A stretch of DNA of 64,000 nucleotides, from the NCBI GenBank assembly GCA_024958655.1, contig JANWUR010000001.1, forward strand, positions 310,001 through 374,000, in the 5' to 3' direction. Shown here piece after piece: positions 1 to 9,656 of the stretch. The stretch comes from Cyanobium sp. FGCU6. GTDB lineage: Bacteria; Cyanobacteriota; Cyanobacteriia; PCC-6307; Cyanobiaceae. Each line of letters starts with the position of its first letter. Positions within the stretch are counted from its first letter, which is position 1. Both the position numbers and the translations under genes were made by a program. The notes beneath the pieces are model-generated. The model had not been told where the DNA came from. It saw only the letters and a list, made by a program, of their open reading frames with translations, and did no database searches.

Positions 1-559
1 GCCAGCGGTCGTTCATGTCGTAGTCGTACCACGCTTCGGCGCCGTCGAACCCCAGCGCTGCCGCCGCGGCGATCAGGCGGGCATGGGAGAGGCGGTAGCG
101 GGCGGGGTGGGCGAGCAGGGCCAGGCCTCCCGCCCGGCGGATCGCCGCCACCACGGCTTCGGCCAGGAGGCCGGGACCGAACAGGGAATGGCCCCGCAGA
201 TACGGCAGCAGGGTCGGATGGTCCGCGTTGAAGCCAAGCGCCAGCACATGCACCAGGCAGCCCTCCAGCAGGGCACTGATCTCCACCCCCCGCCAGAGCA
301 TCGGCACGGGGTGTCCTGCTGCGGCTGCCTGCTCGAACGCCTGTTGCACGGGCGCGTAGGAGGCCAGGCTGTGGTGATCGGTCACGGCAAGGTGCTCCAG
401 CCCGATAGCCAGGGCCTGCTCCGCCATCCGTTCGGGTGTGAGGCTGCCGTCGCTGGCGGTGGTGTGGCAGTGGAAGTTGAGCTGACCCGGGCAGCTGCCA
501 CGCCCCACTCCAGCCAGCACATGGGCCAGAGGATGGGCCCGGGCTTCAGGCCGCAGCAC
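1..559 (-). CDS. PHP-domain phosphoesterase, C-terminus cut by the window edge
   Basis: About 186 codons are visible. The PHP metal-site motifs are in place: FHCHTTASDG near residues 29-38, TDHHS at 60-64 and GVEIS about 30 residues later. This is the pattern of the TrpH/YciV family of PHP proteins, which are metal-dependent phosphoesterases or nucleases acting on nucleotides or RNA ends. The start is a GTG at 557-559, overlapping the end of hemJ by 14 bases, so the two are probably co-translated. A slightly later GTG at residue 14 is also possible. The substrate cannot be told from the sequence. The rest of the gene lies to the left of base 1. Confidence 0.8.
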   Translation of the reverse strand, partial: MLRPEARAHPLAHVLAGVGRGSCPGQLNFHCHTTASDGSLTPERMAEQALAIGLEHLAVTDHHSLASYAPVQQAFEQAAAAGHPVPMLWRGVEISALLEGCLVHVLALGFNADHPTLLPYLRGHSLFGPGLLAEAVVAAIRRAGGLALLAHPARYRLSHARLIAAAAALGFDGAEAWYDYDMNDRW

Positions 560-1190
560 CGTCCGTGCCCCCCGCGGTGCCAGCCGTTGCCGCCAGCCGC
601 TCGCCCCGCAGCCGCCGCCAGCGGGCATAGAACTGGATCGAGGCGGCCATGAACACCACGAGCGCCACCAGGAACCAGGTGGCCGCGCCGGTCGGGAACT
701 GGCCTTTGAACACCACCAGCATCACCACCGCCACCAGCAGCAGGGTGGGCAGTTCGTTGAGGGCCCGCAGCTGCTTGGGACTCCAGCGGCAGCTTCCCGC
801 CGCCAGCTGGCCCATCAGCCGGTAGCAGAAGGCGTGGTAGGCCAGCAGCAGCACCACCAGGGCCAGCTTGGCGTGCATCCATCCCTGGTGCAGCCAGGCG
901 GGATTCACCACCAGCAGACCCACCGCCATCGTCACCGCCACCACCATGCCGGGGGTGGTGATGATGTTGGCCAGGCGCCGCTCCATCAGCTGGTACTGCT
1001 GCTGAAAGGCCTCCCGCAGGGGCGGGGCCAGGTCCTCGGCCTCGCGGTGGTAGATGAACAGCCGCACCAGATAGAAGAGGCCCGCAAACCACACCACCAC
1101 GCCCACGATGTGGAGGGTCTTGAACCAGAGGTAGGCCTCCGGGGGCCAGCCTGCGGCGGGGAAGGTAAGGGCAGCGACCGGAACCGACAT
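546..1190 (-). CDS. hemJ: Protoporphyrinogen IX oxidase HemJ
   Basis: A 214-residue membrane protein with four or five hydrophobic helices. It matches the HemJ family, which oxidises protoporphyrinogen IX to protoporphyrin IX in the branch feeding haem and chlorophyll. The N-terminal helix carries the conserved histidine region (WFKTLHIVGVVVWFAGLFY), followed by LVRLFIYH and a MERRL stretch. A second conserved segment, GWMHAKLALV, follows in the middle. Length fits the cyanobacterial family. It is followed with overlap by the PHP gene and sits 30 bases after a small secreted protein gene, so it probably belongs to the minus-strand run beginning at the flavin reductase. Confidence 0.93.
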   Translation of the reverse strand: MSVPVAALTFPAAGWPPEAYLWFKTLHIVGVVVWFAGLFYLVRLFIYHREAEDLAPPLREAFQQQYQLMERRLANIITTPGMVVAVTMAVGLLVVNPAWLHQGWMHAKLALVVLLLAYHAFCYRLMGQLAAGSCRWSPKQLRALNELPTLLLVAVVMLVVFKGQFPTGAATWFLVALVVFMAASIQFYARWRRLRGERLAATAGTAGGTDGAAA

Positions 1191-1220
1191 CCGCTCCCCG
1201 GACGAACGATGACGTTCAAA

Positions 1221-1541
1221 TTAGGTCGCGAGTCGGCAGGCCCGCCGTGCCAGGGCGGCCGCGTAGCCGCGCTCCACAGTGCCGGAGAGGGGACTGATGC
1301 GGCCGTCGCGGCAATCCACCGTGATCCGCTCGCGGTGGCCCAGCTGATCCTCGATCCGCAGGCGCAGCTGCCAGGCATGCTCGGTGCTGCGCTGAATGCC
1401 ATCGGCGCACACCGGTCCCACGCACAGCCCCGGGGCCGCCACCGCCGGCAGAACCGGCAGCCAGGCCATCGCCATCAGCGCCAGCGACCCGAAGAGGGCA
1501 GCCAGCCGTGGCCGGCGGCGAAGGGGGACTGGAGGGAGCAC
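1221..1541 (-). CDS. Small secreted or lipid-anchorless conserved protein
   Basis: Unrecognised product of about 106 residues when begun at the GTG at 1539-1541; an ATG at 1610 would add 23 residues before the signal peptide. The N-terminus looks like a Sec signal: arginines (LRRRPRL), a hydrophobic core (LAALFGSLALMAMAWLPV) and an Ala-x-Ala-like end. The mature part is small and has four cysteines (CVGPVCADG, VDCRDG, ARRACRL), which suggests disulfides outside the cytoplasm. It lies between uvrC and hemJ on the same strand. I infer a periplasmic or lumenal protein but cannot give a function. Confidence 0.6.
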   Translation of the reverse strand: MLPPVPLRRRPRLAALFGSLALMAMAWLPVLPAVAAPGLCVGPVCADGIQRSTEHAWQLRLRIEDQLGHRERITVDCRDGRISPLSGTVERGYAAALARRACRLAT

Positions 1542-3675
1542 GGCCGCGCGGGCTGCATCGCCCTCGCATCCTCCCCGATCACGGCCGCACGGGCGGATGT
1601 GTCGACGCACACTCCCATCAATCCCCGGCAGCGATGGGACTCAGTCTGCTCCGGCCCCCACCAGCACGTCGGCCGAGGCCTCGCTCTCCCCATCCGCCTC
1701 GGGATGGAAGTACTCCCACACCTGGCGGGCCAGGGCCGGGCCCATGCCGGGGGCCTCGGCGATCCGCTCCACGCTCGCCAGCTGGATCGCGTCGATCGAG
1801 CGGAAATGGGCGAGCAGGTCGCGCACCCGCTTGGGCCCCAGGCCGGGGATCTCGCTGAGCCGCGAGCGCTTCATCCGCTCGCCCCGCTGCTGGCGGTGGA
1901 AGCTCACGGCAAAGCGGTGGGCCTCGTCGCGCAGCCGCCGCAGCAGCTGCACCCCCAGCTGGTCGGCTTCGGTGTCGAGCGGCTGCTTCGCTCCCGGCAG
2001 GAACACCTCCTCCCGCTGCTTGGCCAGGGAGCACACCACCAGCTCCTCGTGAAGGTTCAGCTCCCGCAGGGCCTCCATCACCGCCGAAAGCTGACCCTTG
2101 CCTCCATCGATCATCACCACATCCGGCCAGTCGTTCAGGCCGCCGGTGTGCAGGGTGCTGCCGGCGGCGCGGCGCACCTCGCCCAGATCCACCCCGCTGG
2201 CCTTGGCCTGGGCCCAGCGGCGGAAGCGGCGGCGGATCACCTCGGCCATCGCCATGAAGTCGTCGGAGTGGCCGGCCTGGATCGCGCTGCTGCGGATCCT
2301 GTACTTGCGGTAATGCTGCTTGGCGGGCAGGCCGTCGACGAAGACCACCTGGGACGCCACGGCGTCACTGCCCTGGATGTGACTGATGTCGTAGCCCTCG
2401 ATCCGCCGTGGGGGCTGCACCAGTTCCAGGATCTGGGCCAGATCCTCCGTGGCCAGCTGGTGTTGCTCAGCCGTGCGCTGGGCCCGCTGCAGCTCGTAGC
2501 CGGCATTGCGCTCCACCAGGTCGATCAGCTCCGCCTTCTGCTGCCGGCGGGGCACCGCGATCTTCACCTTGCGGCCCCGCCGCTCCGCCAGCCACTCGCC
2601 GATCAGCTCCTGCTGGGGCAGGGAGTGCTGCAGCAGCAGCTCCGGCGGGACCTCCACCGGCTCCACCTGGCTGTAGTGCTCCTCCACCACCCGCTGGAGG
2701 ATGCGGCCGGGATCCTCCGCCACCCCCTCCCCGGCCACGGCATCGGCGGTGAAGCCCAGCCGGCCCACGAGCTTGCCGGCCCGCATCTGGAACAGCTGCA
2801 CCGCCGCCAGGCGACCGTCGCTGGCGAGCGCGATCACATCGCGGCTCACCGAGCTGTCGCCCAGGCTCATCTTCTGGTCGGCGGTGAGTGCGTCGAGACC
2901 CTGGAGCTGGTCGCGCACCCGGGCCGCCGCCTCGAAATCGAGCCGCTCCGCATACCGCCCCATCTGCTCGCGCAGCAGCTCGATCAGCTCCTCGTTGCGC
3001 CCCTGGAACACCATCGCCACCTGGCGCAGGGTGCGGTGGTAGTCGTCCGAGGAGATCTTCTCCTGGCACACCCCGGGACAGCGGCCGATGTCGTAGTTGA
3101 GGCAGGTGCGGTCGCGATGGAGCGGCAGGGGCCGCTGGCGTAGCGGGAACACCCGCTTCACCAGGCCCAGGGTGCGGCGCAGCAGGCCCACATCCACGTA
3201 GGGACCGTAGAAGCGATCGAGGGGGGAGCGGAAGCGGCGGCGGCGGGTGATGAAGATGCGCGGGTAGGCCTCGCTCCAGGTGATGCAGAGATAGGGGTAT
3301 TTCTTGTCGTCCTTCAGCAGCACGTTGAAATGCGGCTGATGGTTCTTGATCAGGTTCGACTCCAGCGCCAGCGCCTCGGCTTCGCTGTCGGTGACGATGA
3401 ACTCGATCTCGCACACCTGCCGCACCATCAGGGCGATGCGCGGGCTGTGGCCGTGGCCGGAGCCGCTCTGGAAGTAGCTGCGCACGCGGTGGCGCAGCAC
3501 CTTGGCCTTGCCGATGTAGAGGATGCGGTCGTCGGCGTCGCGCATCAGGTAGCAGCCCGGCTCTGCGGGCACGTCCTTCAGGCGCTGGCGCAGGCGCTCC
3601 GGCTGGAGCAGCAGCGGCCGGGCGGCGGCACCGGCCGGATCGGCATGGGTGGGACGGTCGATCGGCCCTGCCCCC

Positions 3676-4762
<1,087 letters not shown>

Positions 4763-4763
4763 C

Positions 4764-5720
4764 ATGTCAGAGGTACGCATCACCGTTCTCGACCAGCTGG
4801 ACCAGCTCGAGGACATCGTCCTGGACGGCAGTCGCATCCCGTTCAGCGGCGGGCGCCTCGTCAACGAGCAGGACGCCATCGAGGTGATGGATGCGCTGAG
4901 GGAGTCGCTGCCGAGCCAGATCACCCAGGCTGACGAGCTGATCCGCCAGCGCGACAGCTTCGTGGAGAAGGCCCGCCAGCAGGCCGACGAGATCGTTTCC
5001 GCCGCCCGTCGTGAGCGCGAGCAACTGATCGCCACCGCCTCGATCCGCCATGAAGCGGAGCGGCATGTGGCCGAGATGCGGGAGCAGACCCGCCTGCAGT
5101 GCGAGCAGATGATCGGCCAGGCGCGTCAGCAGGCCGCCCAGACAGAGCAGGAGCTGCAAAGCCGCATGGCCCAGCTCGAGCAGCAGTTCGCCGTGCGTCG
5201 TCAGCAGCTCGAGCAGGAAGCCCAGACCAGGCGCCAGCAGCTGGAGGCCGAGGCGGCCGAGCGCAACCGGGTGCTGGTGGAGCAACACGAGCGCAGTCGG
5301 CAGCAGGCGATGCAGGAGCTGGAAACCATCCGCCAGGAGGGTCTGCGGGTGCAGCGCGACAGCCAGGTGGAAGCCGAGCGCCTGCACAACGACGCCCTCC
5401 AGTTCCGCCAGCAGACCCAGCAGCAGTGCGATGCCCTGATCGCCCGCAGCCGTCAGGAGGCGGCGGCGGTACAGGAAGGAGCCAACCGCTATGCCGAGCA
5501 GGTGCTCGGTGAACTCGAGGGCCGTCTCAAGGAGCTCAGCCAGGTGGTGCTGGGGGGCCGCCGCGAGCTGGTGCGGATGCAGAACCCTGAGGCTCCCAAC
5601 GCCGCCGTCGTGCCCCTCGGTGAGGCCGCCGCCAACGGTCTTCCCCAGATCGAGCCGATGAACCGGGCGCGCCGGGCCGCCGGACGGCTGCGTCGTGCCA
5701 CCCGCGGTCTTGCCAGCTGA
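4764..5720 (+). CDS. DivIVA/Cdv3-like coiled-coil protein
   Basis: A 318-residue, very Gln/Glu/Arg-rich protein. The first 50 residues form a short ordered region (VLDQLDQLEDIVLDGSRIPF, then LVNEQDAIEVMDALRESLP). From about residue 55 to 275 it is predicted to be nearly continuous coiled coil, and the C-terminus is basic (RARRAAGRLRRATRGLAS). The N-terminal pattern resembles cyanobacterial DivIVA-type proteins such as Cdv3, which act in cell division, although database entries for this family are often labelled ATP synthase B-like. It has no membrane segment, so an ATP synthase b subunit is unlikely. It follows coaD by one base and ends before a strong terminator. Confidence 0.6.
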   Translation: MSEVRITVLDQLDQLEDIVLDGSRIPFSGGRLVNEQDAIEVMDALRESLPSQITQADELIRQRDSFVEKARQQADEIVSAARREREQLIATASIRHEAERHVAEMREQTRLQCEQMIGQARQQAAQTEQELQSRMAQLEQQFAVRRQQLEQEAQTRRQQLEAEAAERNRVLVEQHERSRQQAMQELETIRQEGLRVQRDSQVEAERLHNDALQFRQQTQQQCDALIARSRQEAAAVQEGANRYAEQVLGELEGRLKELSQVVLGGRRELVRMQNPEAPNAAVVPLGEAAANGLPQIEPMNRARRAAGRLRRATRGLAS

Positions 5721-5750
5721 TCCGCAGGCCTTCCCCGGCCGATCCAAGCC

Positions 5751-5787
5751 AAAGCCCCCGGAATTGTTCGGTTCCGGGGGCTTTGTT
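5751..5787 (+). terminator. Intrinsic terminator after the coaD / coiled-coil pair
   Basis: A 13-base inverted repeat (5751-5763 with 5772-5784, AAAGCCCCCGGAA and its complement) encloses the loop TTGTTCGG and runs into a short T-rich stretch. It lies between two convergent genes. Because both flanks are A/T at the stem base it could work in both directions, but the T-rich side favours the plus strand. Confidence 0.85.
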
Positions 5788-5821
5788 GTGATGCTTTTGC
5801 GTTCAGGTTGCCTGGGCCTGT

Positions 5822-7153
5822 TCAGTAGGCCTGGGCGCCGGCACAGAGGGACACATCCTGCACCTGGCGCAGCACCCGGCCGATGGTGGCATTGGGGGCG
5901 GCGGCACCATTCGAGATCGCACTGAAGTACCGGGGACCGTCGCTGGTGAGGACCAGGCCGCTGATGGAGCGCACACCGGTGAGGGTGCCTGTTTTCGCGT
6001 ACACCTGGCCGTCGAGGCTGGTGCCCTTGAACAGGTTGCGCAGGGTGCCGCGCTGGCCGGCGATCGCCATCGACCCCACATAGTTCCGCCTGTAGGGATG
6101 TTGATCCATCCGCAGCAGGAGGGCGGTGAGGAAGCGGCTGGTGAGCCGATTGCCGCGATCGAGGCCGCTGCCGTCGTGGATCACCACCCCATCGAGCGGA
6201 AGCCCCTGGCTGTTGAGCCAGCTCCACTCACGCCGGGTGGCTTCGCTCAGATCCCAGGAGTCGGCTGCGGTGCGCAGCAATACCTCAGCAGTGAAATTGT
6301 GGCTCTCGGTGTTGGCCAGGCTCAGCAGCCCGTGCATCGAAATCGAGGGCTCCTCGTGCAGCAGCAGCGCATCGGGCGGCAGCGGGGTACGCGACGACAC
6401 CAGCCGCAGCTGGGCGTTGCCACCCTGCTGGCTGATGGCACGCTTCATCAGGGTCTGGAGGCGTGAGGGGGGATTGCTCACCGCCTCCTCGATCGCGTTG
6501 CTGGTGACGGCGAGACGGGTGATCGGAGCTCCGTAGGAATAGGCGCGGTCGGCGTAGTTCCAGCCCTGGGGCCACCAGGCCTGGGCCGGTTCCTCCGCCA
6601 GTTCCATCTGAACCGCGGTGCCGATCGCGCCGCTGCTGCCACCCGAGTTCAGGGCCAGGCGGGCGAAACGCTGCAGATGGGGAAGAGCCAGGTCGGGGTC
6701 CCCCTGGCCGGTGAGCCGCAGGGTGCCGTCAGGGAGGCGCCACAGCTGGGTGGCCAGGCGATGGTCAGGGCCGAGGCGGTCGAGGGCGAAGGCGGTGCTC
6801 ACCAGCTTCTGGTTCGAAGCGGGAACCCGCGGCCGCGTGCCGTTCAGATCGGCCAGAAGTCGGCCGCTGGGGTCGGCCACCGAGATGCTCCAGGCAAAGC
6901 TCTCGTCGCCCACTACACTGGCAACCCGCTGCTGAAGGGCAGGGCAGCTGATCTGGCTCTGCAACCTGGGCAGGGCGTTCGGGGCCGGCAGCTCCGGCAG
7001 GGCCGCCAGCGGCACCGGCCGCAGGCCGCGACTGGGGGGCAGGGCCGGAGCTCCCAGGACGGGGGCCGGGGAGGTCAGCGCCGCCACCGGCACCAGGGTC
7101 AGGCTGCCACCCAGGAGCAACGAAGCCAGCCGGGCGGGGGACGAGAGGCGCAT
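5822..7153 (-). CDS. dacB: D-alanyl-D-alanine carboxypeptidase / PBP4 family
   Basis: Low-molecular-weight class C penicillin-binding protein that trims or opens peptide cross-links in peptidoglycan. It has an N-terminal signal sequence (LASLLLGGSLTLVPVAALT) followed by a Pro/Ala-rich linker. The catalytic SxxK is SNQK at residues 113-116, the PBP4-type DGSGLDRGN stands for the second motif region, and the KTG triad is near residue 387. At 443 residues it is a typical PBP4. It is the last gene of the minus-strand run dapF, cysteine desulfurase, DUF1995, DUF4330, dacB, only 3 bases after DUF4330. It should act in the periplasm. Confidence 0.92.
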   Translation of the reverse strand: MRLSSPARLASLLLGGSLTLVPVAALTSPAPVLGAPALPPSRGLRPVPLAALPELPAPNALPRLQSQISCPALQQRVASVVGDESFAWSISVADPSGRLLADLNGTRPRVPASNQKLVSTAFALDRLGPDHRLATQLWRLPDGTLRLTGQGDPDLALPHLQRFARLALNSGGSSGAIGTAVQMELAEEPAQAWWPQGWNYADRAYSYGAPITRLAVTSNAIEEAVSNPPSRLQTLMKRAISQQGGNAQLRLVSSRTPLPPDALLLHEEPSISMHGLLSLANTESHNFTAEVLLRTAADSWDLSEATRREWSWLNSQGLPLDGVVIHDGSGLDRGNRLTSRFLTALLLRMDQHPYRRNYVGSMAIAGQRGTLRNLFKGTSLDGQVYAKTGTLTGVRSISGLVLTSDGPRYFSAISNGAAAPNATIGRVLRQVQDVSLCAGAQAY

Positions 7154-7156
7154 GGG

Positions 7157-7681
7157 TCAGATGGCTCCGAGCTTGAGGTCGGTGACGCTGCCGCCAAAGC
7201 GGTAGGTGGAACCCTCGAGTTCCACCGGAGCGCCGATCTTGATCGCCTGGTTGCCGAACACCAGGCCCTCCTTGGTCTTGCGGCCCTGACCCTCGAGGAT
7301 GAAGCGGGCATCGAAGCTGCCGAAAGTCTTCTGGTTGGGGTCGGGAGCGCTCACCACCCTGCCATCGGGGGTGAGGGTGGAGATGCGGCGCTCGAGGGGG
7401 AGGATCCGCCGGATTGCGACCGAGCCGTGGGGCTGGTTGCGGATCACGATCTGCACCTTGCCGTCGGCTTCGGCACTGCGCAGCAGGCCCGCCGAATCGG
7501 CCGAGGGCACTCCGCGCACGTCGACCGTGACGGTGACGGGCTGCAGGGCACCGGTGGCACGGGCCACGGCGCCGCTGAGTTTCGGCGACCAGATCACCCC
7601 ACCGAACGCCAGAACCACGGCAGCGGCAGCGCCGAGATCCACCAGGCTCCAGGAGCGAGAGGGGGAGGCAGGTTTCGCCAT
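7157..7681 (-). CDS. DUF4330 family membrane-anchored protein
   Basis: A 174-residue protein with one N-terminal membrane helix (LVDLGAAAAVVLAFGGVIW) and a beta-rich domain behind it. The layout 'NLLDLG-type anchor, then VxVxVRGV' matches the cyanobacterial DUF4330 family, whose function is not known. The soluble part should face the periplasm or lumen. It is followed after 3 bases by dacB, so an envelope role is a fair guess but only that. Confidence 0.75.
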   Translation of the reverse strand: MAKPASPSRSWSLVDLGAAAAVVLAFGGVIWSPKLSGAVARATGALQPVTVTVDVRGVPSADSAGLLRSAEADGKVQIVIRNQPHGSVAIRRILPLERRISTLTPDGRVVSAPDPNQKTFGSFDARFILEGQGRKTKEGLVFGNQAIKIGAPVELEGSTYRFGGSVTDLKLGAI

Positions 7682-7740
7682 AGGTCAACCAAGGTCCGCG
7701 AAGTGTACGCAGGAGAACCCGGCTGCACCAGCCCCGCGCC

Positions 7741-8439
7741 CTACTTCTGCAGGCCCTCGATCAGATCGCCCAGGGCGCGGAGGTTGGCCCCCAGCCCGGG
7801 TTCCGCTCCCCCCGCCAGGGCGCGTTCCTGCTCCTCGCCGTCGGGGCGCCGCTCGAAGCTGGCCACCGGGCGGAACCCGTCGGGATCCAGCCGGTAGAGC
7901 TCCCATTCGCCCGGATGCGCGCGGCGGAGGGCGCTGCCCCCCTGGGGCACCAGGGCATAGGCGCTCTGCCACTGGGAGAGGAAGCCACGGCGCCGCTGCC
8001 GGGCCACGCTGCCGATCCCCACCGCCGCATCCTCGAGGGAGGGATTGAGCAGCACCACCGGCCCCCGGTGCCCCTCACAGAGTGCCTCCACCTGCTCGTA
8101 CTCGGTCTGGGCGGGAGCCACCAGGATCAGCAGATCGGCTGTGGCCGCGTCCGGTCCCTGGGCCTGGCGGCGGCGTTCGTCGCCGTAGCTGCCGAGAGCT
8201 TCAGCCAGCTGGGGCGCGTCCCGCCGGGCCAGGGCCGCCGCGCCGGCGTCGGGGAACAGCAGGCGCAGCGCCGGACGGTCCGTCCGCAGCTCCTCGGCCA
8301 GTCGCAGGGCGACCGGCAGCAGCCGGAGCCCCTCGAAGCGCAGCTCCGTGGTCCAGCGGCCGTTGGGATCCGCCGCCAGGGCCGAGCGCAGCGCCAGCCG
8401 CAGTTGCTGTTCGGCGGCGTGCAGATCGGCGGGAAGCAT
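7741..8439 (-). CDS. DUF1995 (LPA3-like) protein
   Basis: A 232-residue soluble protein of the DUF1995 family found in cyanobacteria and chloroplasts; the plant member LPA3 helps photosystem II assembly. The N-terminal helical part (LPADLHAAEQQLRLALRSAL) leads to a Rossmann-like core: ELRFEGLRLLPVALRLAEEL, LRLLFPDAGAAALARRD, ADLLILVAPAQTEYEQVE and GPVVLLNPSLEDAAVGIGS. The FLSQWQSAYALVPQGG motif near the C-terminus is typical. No catalytic site is evident. It lies 26 bases after the cysteine desulfurase. Whether it shares the plant function is inference. Confidence 0.8.
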   Translation of the reverse strand: MLPADLHAAEQQLRLALRSALAADPNGRWTTELRFEGLRLLPVALRLAEELRTDRPALRLLFPDAGAAALARRDAPQLAEALGSYGDERRRQAQGPDAATADLLILVAPAQTEYEQVEALCEGHRGPVVLLNPSLEDAAVGIGSVARQRRRGFLSQWQSAYALVPQGGSALRRAHPGEWELYRLDPDGFRPVASFERRPDGEEQERALAGGAEPGLGANLRALGDLIEGLQK

Positions 8440-8465
8440 GGGCAGGTGGCAATCCGAAGCGGACC

Positions 8466-9656
8466 CTACCCCTGCTCCTCCACCTCCCGGCGGGCCGCCG
8501 CCAGGTCGGCCGGCAAGGGCTCCAGATCGGCGGGGGTATGCCAGGAGCCGAGGCTGATCCGCAGGCCGGAGCCGGCCGTCGCCGGATCGAAACCCATCGC
8601 CGCCAGCATCGGACTGGCGCCGGCAGCGGAGCCGCTGCGGCAGGCCGATCCGCTGCTCACCGCCCAGCCCCGGCGGGCCAGGGCCCGCACCAGGTCCCGG
8701 CCGGGCAGGGGACGGCCGCGGGAGCTCGTCATCGCCAGGGCGATGTGGTGGGGCAGGCGACCCGGCGATTGGGCCGGTAACGGGCCGAGCAGGGCGGTTC
8801 CCTCCAGGGCCAGCAGCCGCTCCAGCAGTTCGTCGCGGACGGCGGCGATGGGATCCTCGCCGCCGGAGCAGCGGGCCGTGGCCTCCTCAAGGGCGGTGGC
8901 GAAGCCCACCGCCAGGGCCACCGGCTCGGTGCCGCCCCGCAGGCCGCCCTCCTGGCTGCCGGCGATGGGCGGTTCGAGCGTGAGGCCGGATCGCACCAGC
9001 AGGGCGCCGATGCCGCGTGGCCCCTCGAGCTTGTGGGCGGTGCAGCTGAGCAGATCCACCGGCAGCCGCCCGAACGCCACCGGGCGATGGCCCACCACCT
9101 GCACCGCGTCCACGTGCAGGAGCACCCCAGAGGCGCGGCAGAGCTCACCGATCGCCTCGATCGGCTGCAGGGTGCCGACTTCGCTCTGGCCCCAGATCAG
9201 CGACACCAGCCGGGTGGGCGGCGCCAGCAGCGGGAGGAGGGCCTCCAGGTCGACCACACCGCGCCGGTCGACGGGAACCACCATCACGGTCCAGCCGCTG
9301 CGCCGCAGCCGCTCGGCGGCGGCCACGGTGGCGGGATGTTCCACCGCGGAGATCAACAGGCGGCCTGGCGGCAGGCCGGCGCTTGCTCCGAGCAGGGCCA
9401 GATGAATGGCTTCGCTGGCCCCGGAGACGAACACCAGCCGTCCGCCGCCCAGCTCAAGCAGATCGGCCAGCCGCTGGCGGCTTCGCTCCAGGGCAGCCGC
9501 CGCCGCCAGGCCGGGACCGTGAAGGCTGGAGGGGTTCGCCCAGGCGGTGGCCCAGGCCTCCTCCATCGCTGCCCGCACCGCCGCGGAGGGCGGGGTGGTG
9601 GCGCAGGTGTCGAGATAGCGGGCCAGGCCCGCCGGTTCATCCGGGGAAGCCGGCAT
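8466..9656 (-). CDS. Cysteine desulfurase (NifS/IscS type)
   Basis: PLP enzyme that removes sulfur from cysteine as an enzyme persulfide for Fe-S cluster or other sulfur carriers. The 396-residue product has YLDTCATTPPS at the N-terminus, the cofactor lysine in CTAHKLEGPRG (K209) and the active cysteine in SSGSACRSGS (about C339), the loop arrangement of the group I (IscS/NifS) enzymes. The ATG at 9654-9656 gives the usual N-terminus and overlaps the end of dapF by 20 bases. Cyanobacteria usually carry several paralogues, so I do not assign iscS or nifS. Its coupling to a DapF with a Cys-rich tail is notable. Confidence 0.92.
   Translation of the reverse strand: MPASPDEPAGLARYLDTCATTPPSAAVRAAMEEAWATAWANPSSLHGPGLAAAAALERSRQRLADLLELGGGRLVFVSGASEAIHLALLGASAGLPPGRLLISAVEHPATVAAAERLRRSGWTVMVVPVDRRGVVDLEALLPLLAPPTRLVSLIWGQSEVGTLQPIEAIGELCRASGVLLHVDAVQVVGHRPVAFGRLPVDLLSCTAHKLEGPRGIGALLVRSGLTLEPPIAGSQEGGLRGGTEPVALAVGFATALEEATARCSGGEDPIAAVRDELLERLLALEGTALLGPLPAQSPGRLPHHIALAMTSSRGRPLPGRDLVRALARRGWAVSSGSACRSGSAAGASPMLAAMGFDPATAGSGLRISLGSWHTPADLEPLPADLAAARREVEEQG

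Noticed and set aside
834-3143. A 769-codon open frame on the plus strand
   Set aside because: It lies antisense to hemJ and uvrC. High GC with few stop codons creates long false frames, and its composition (His, Gln, Leu repeats) matches no protein.
4764-5720. Reading the coiled-coil gene as ATP synthase subunit b
   Set aside because: No N-terminal membrane helix is present and the ordered N-terminus resembles DivIVA/Cdv3-type proteins.
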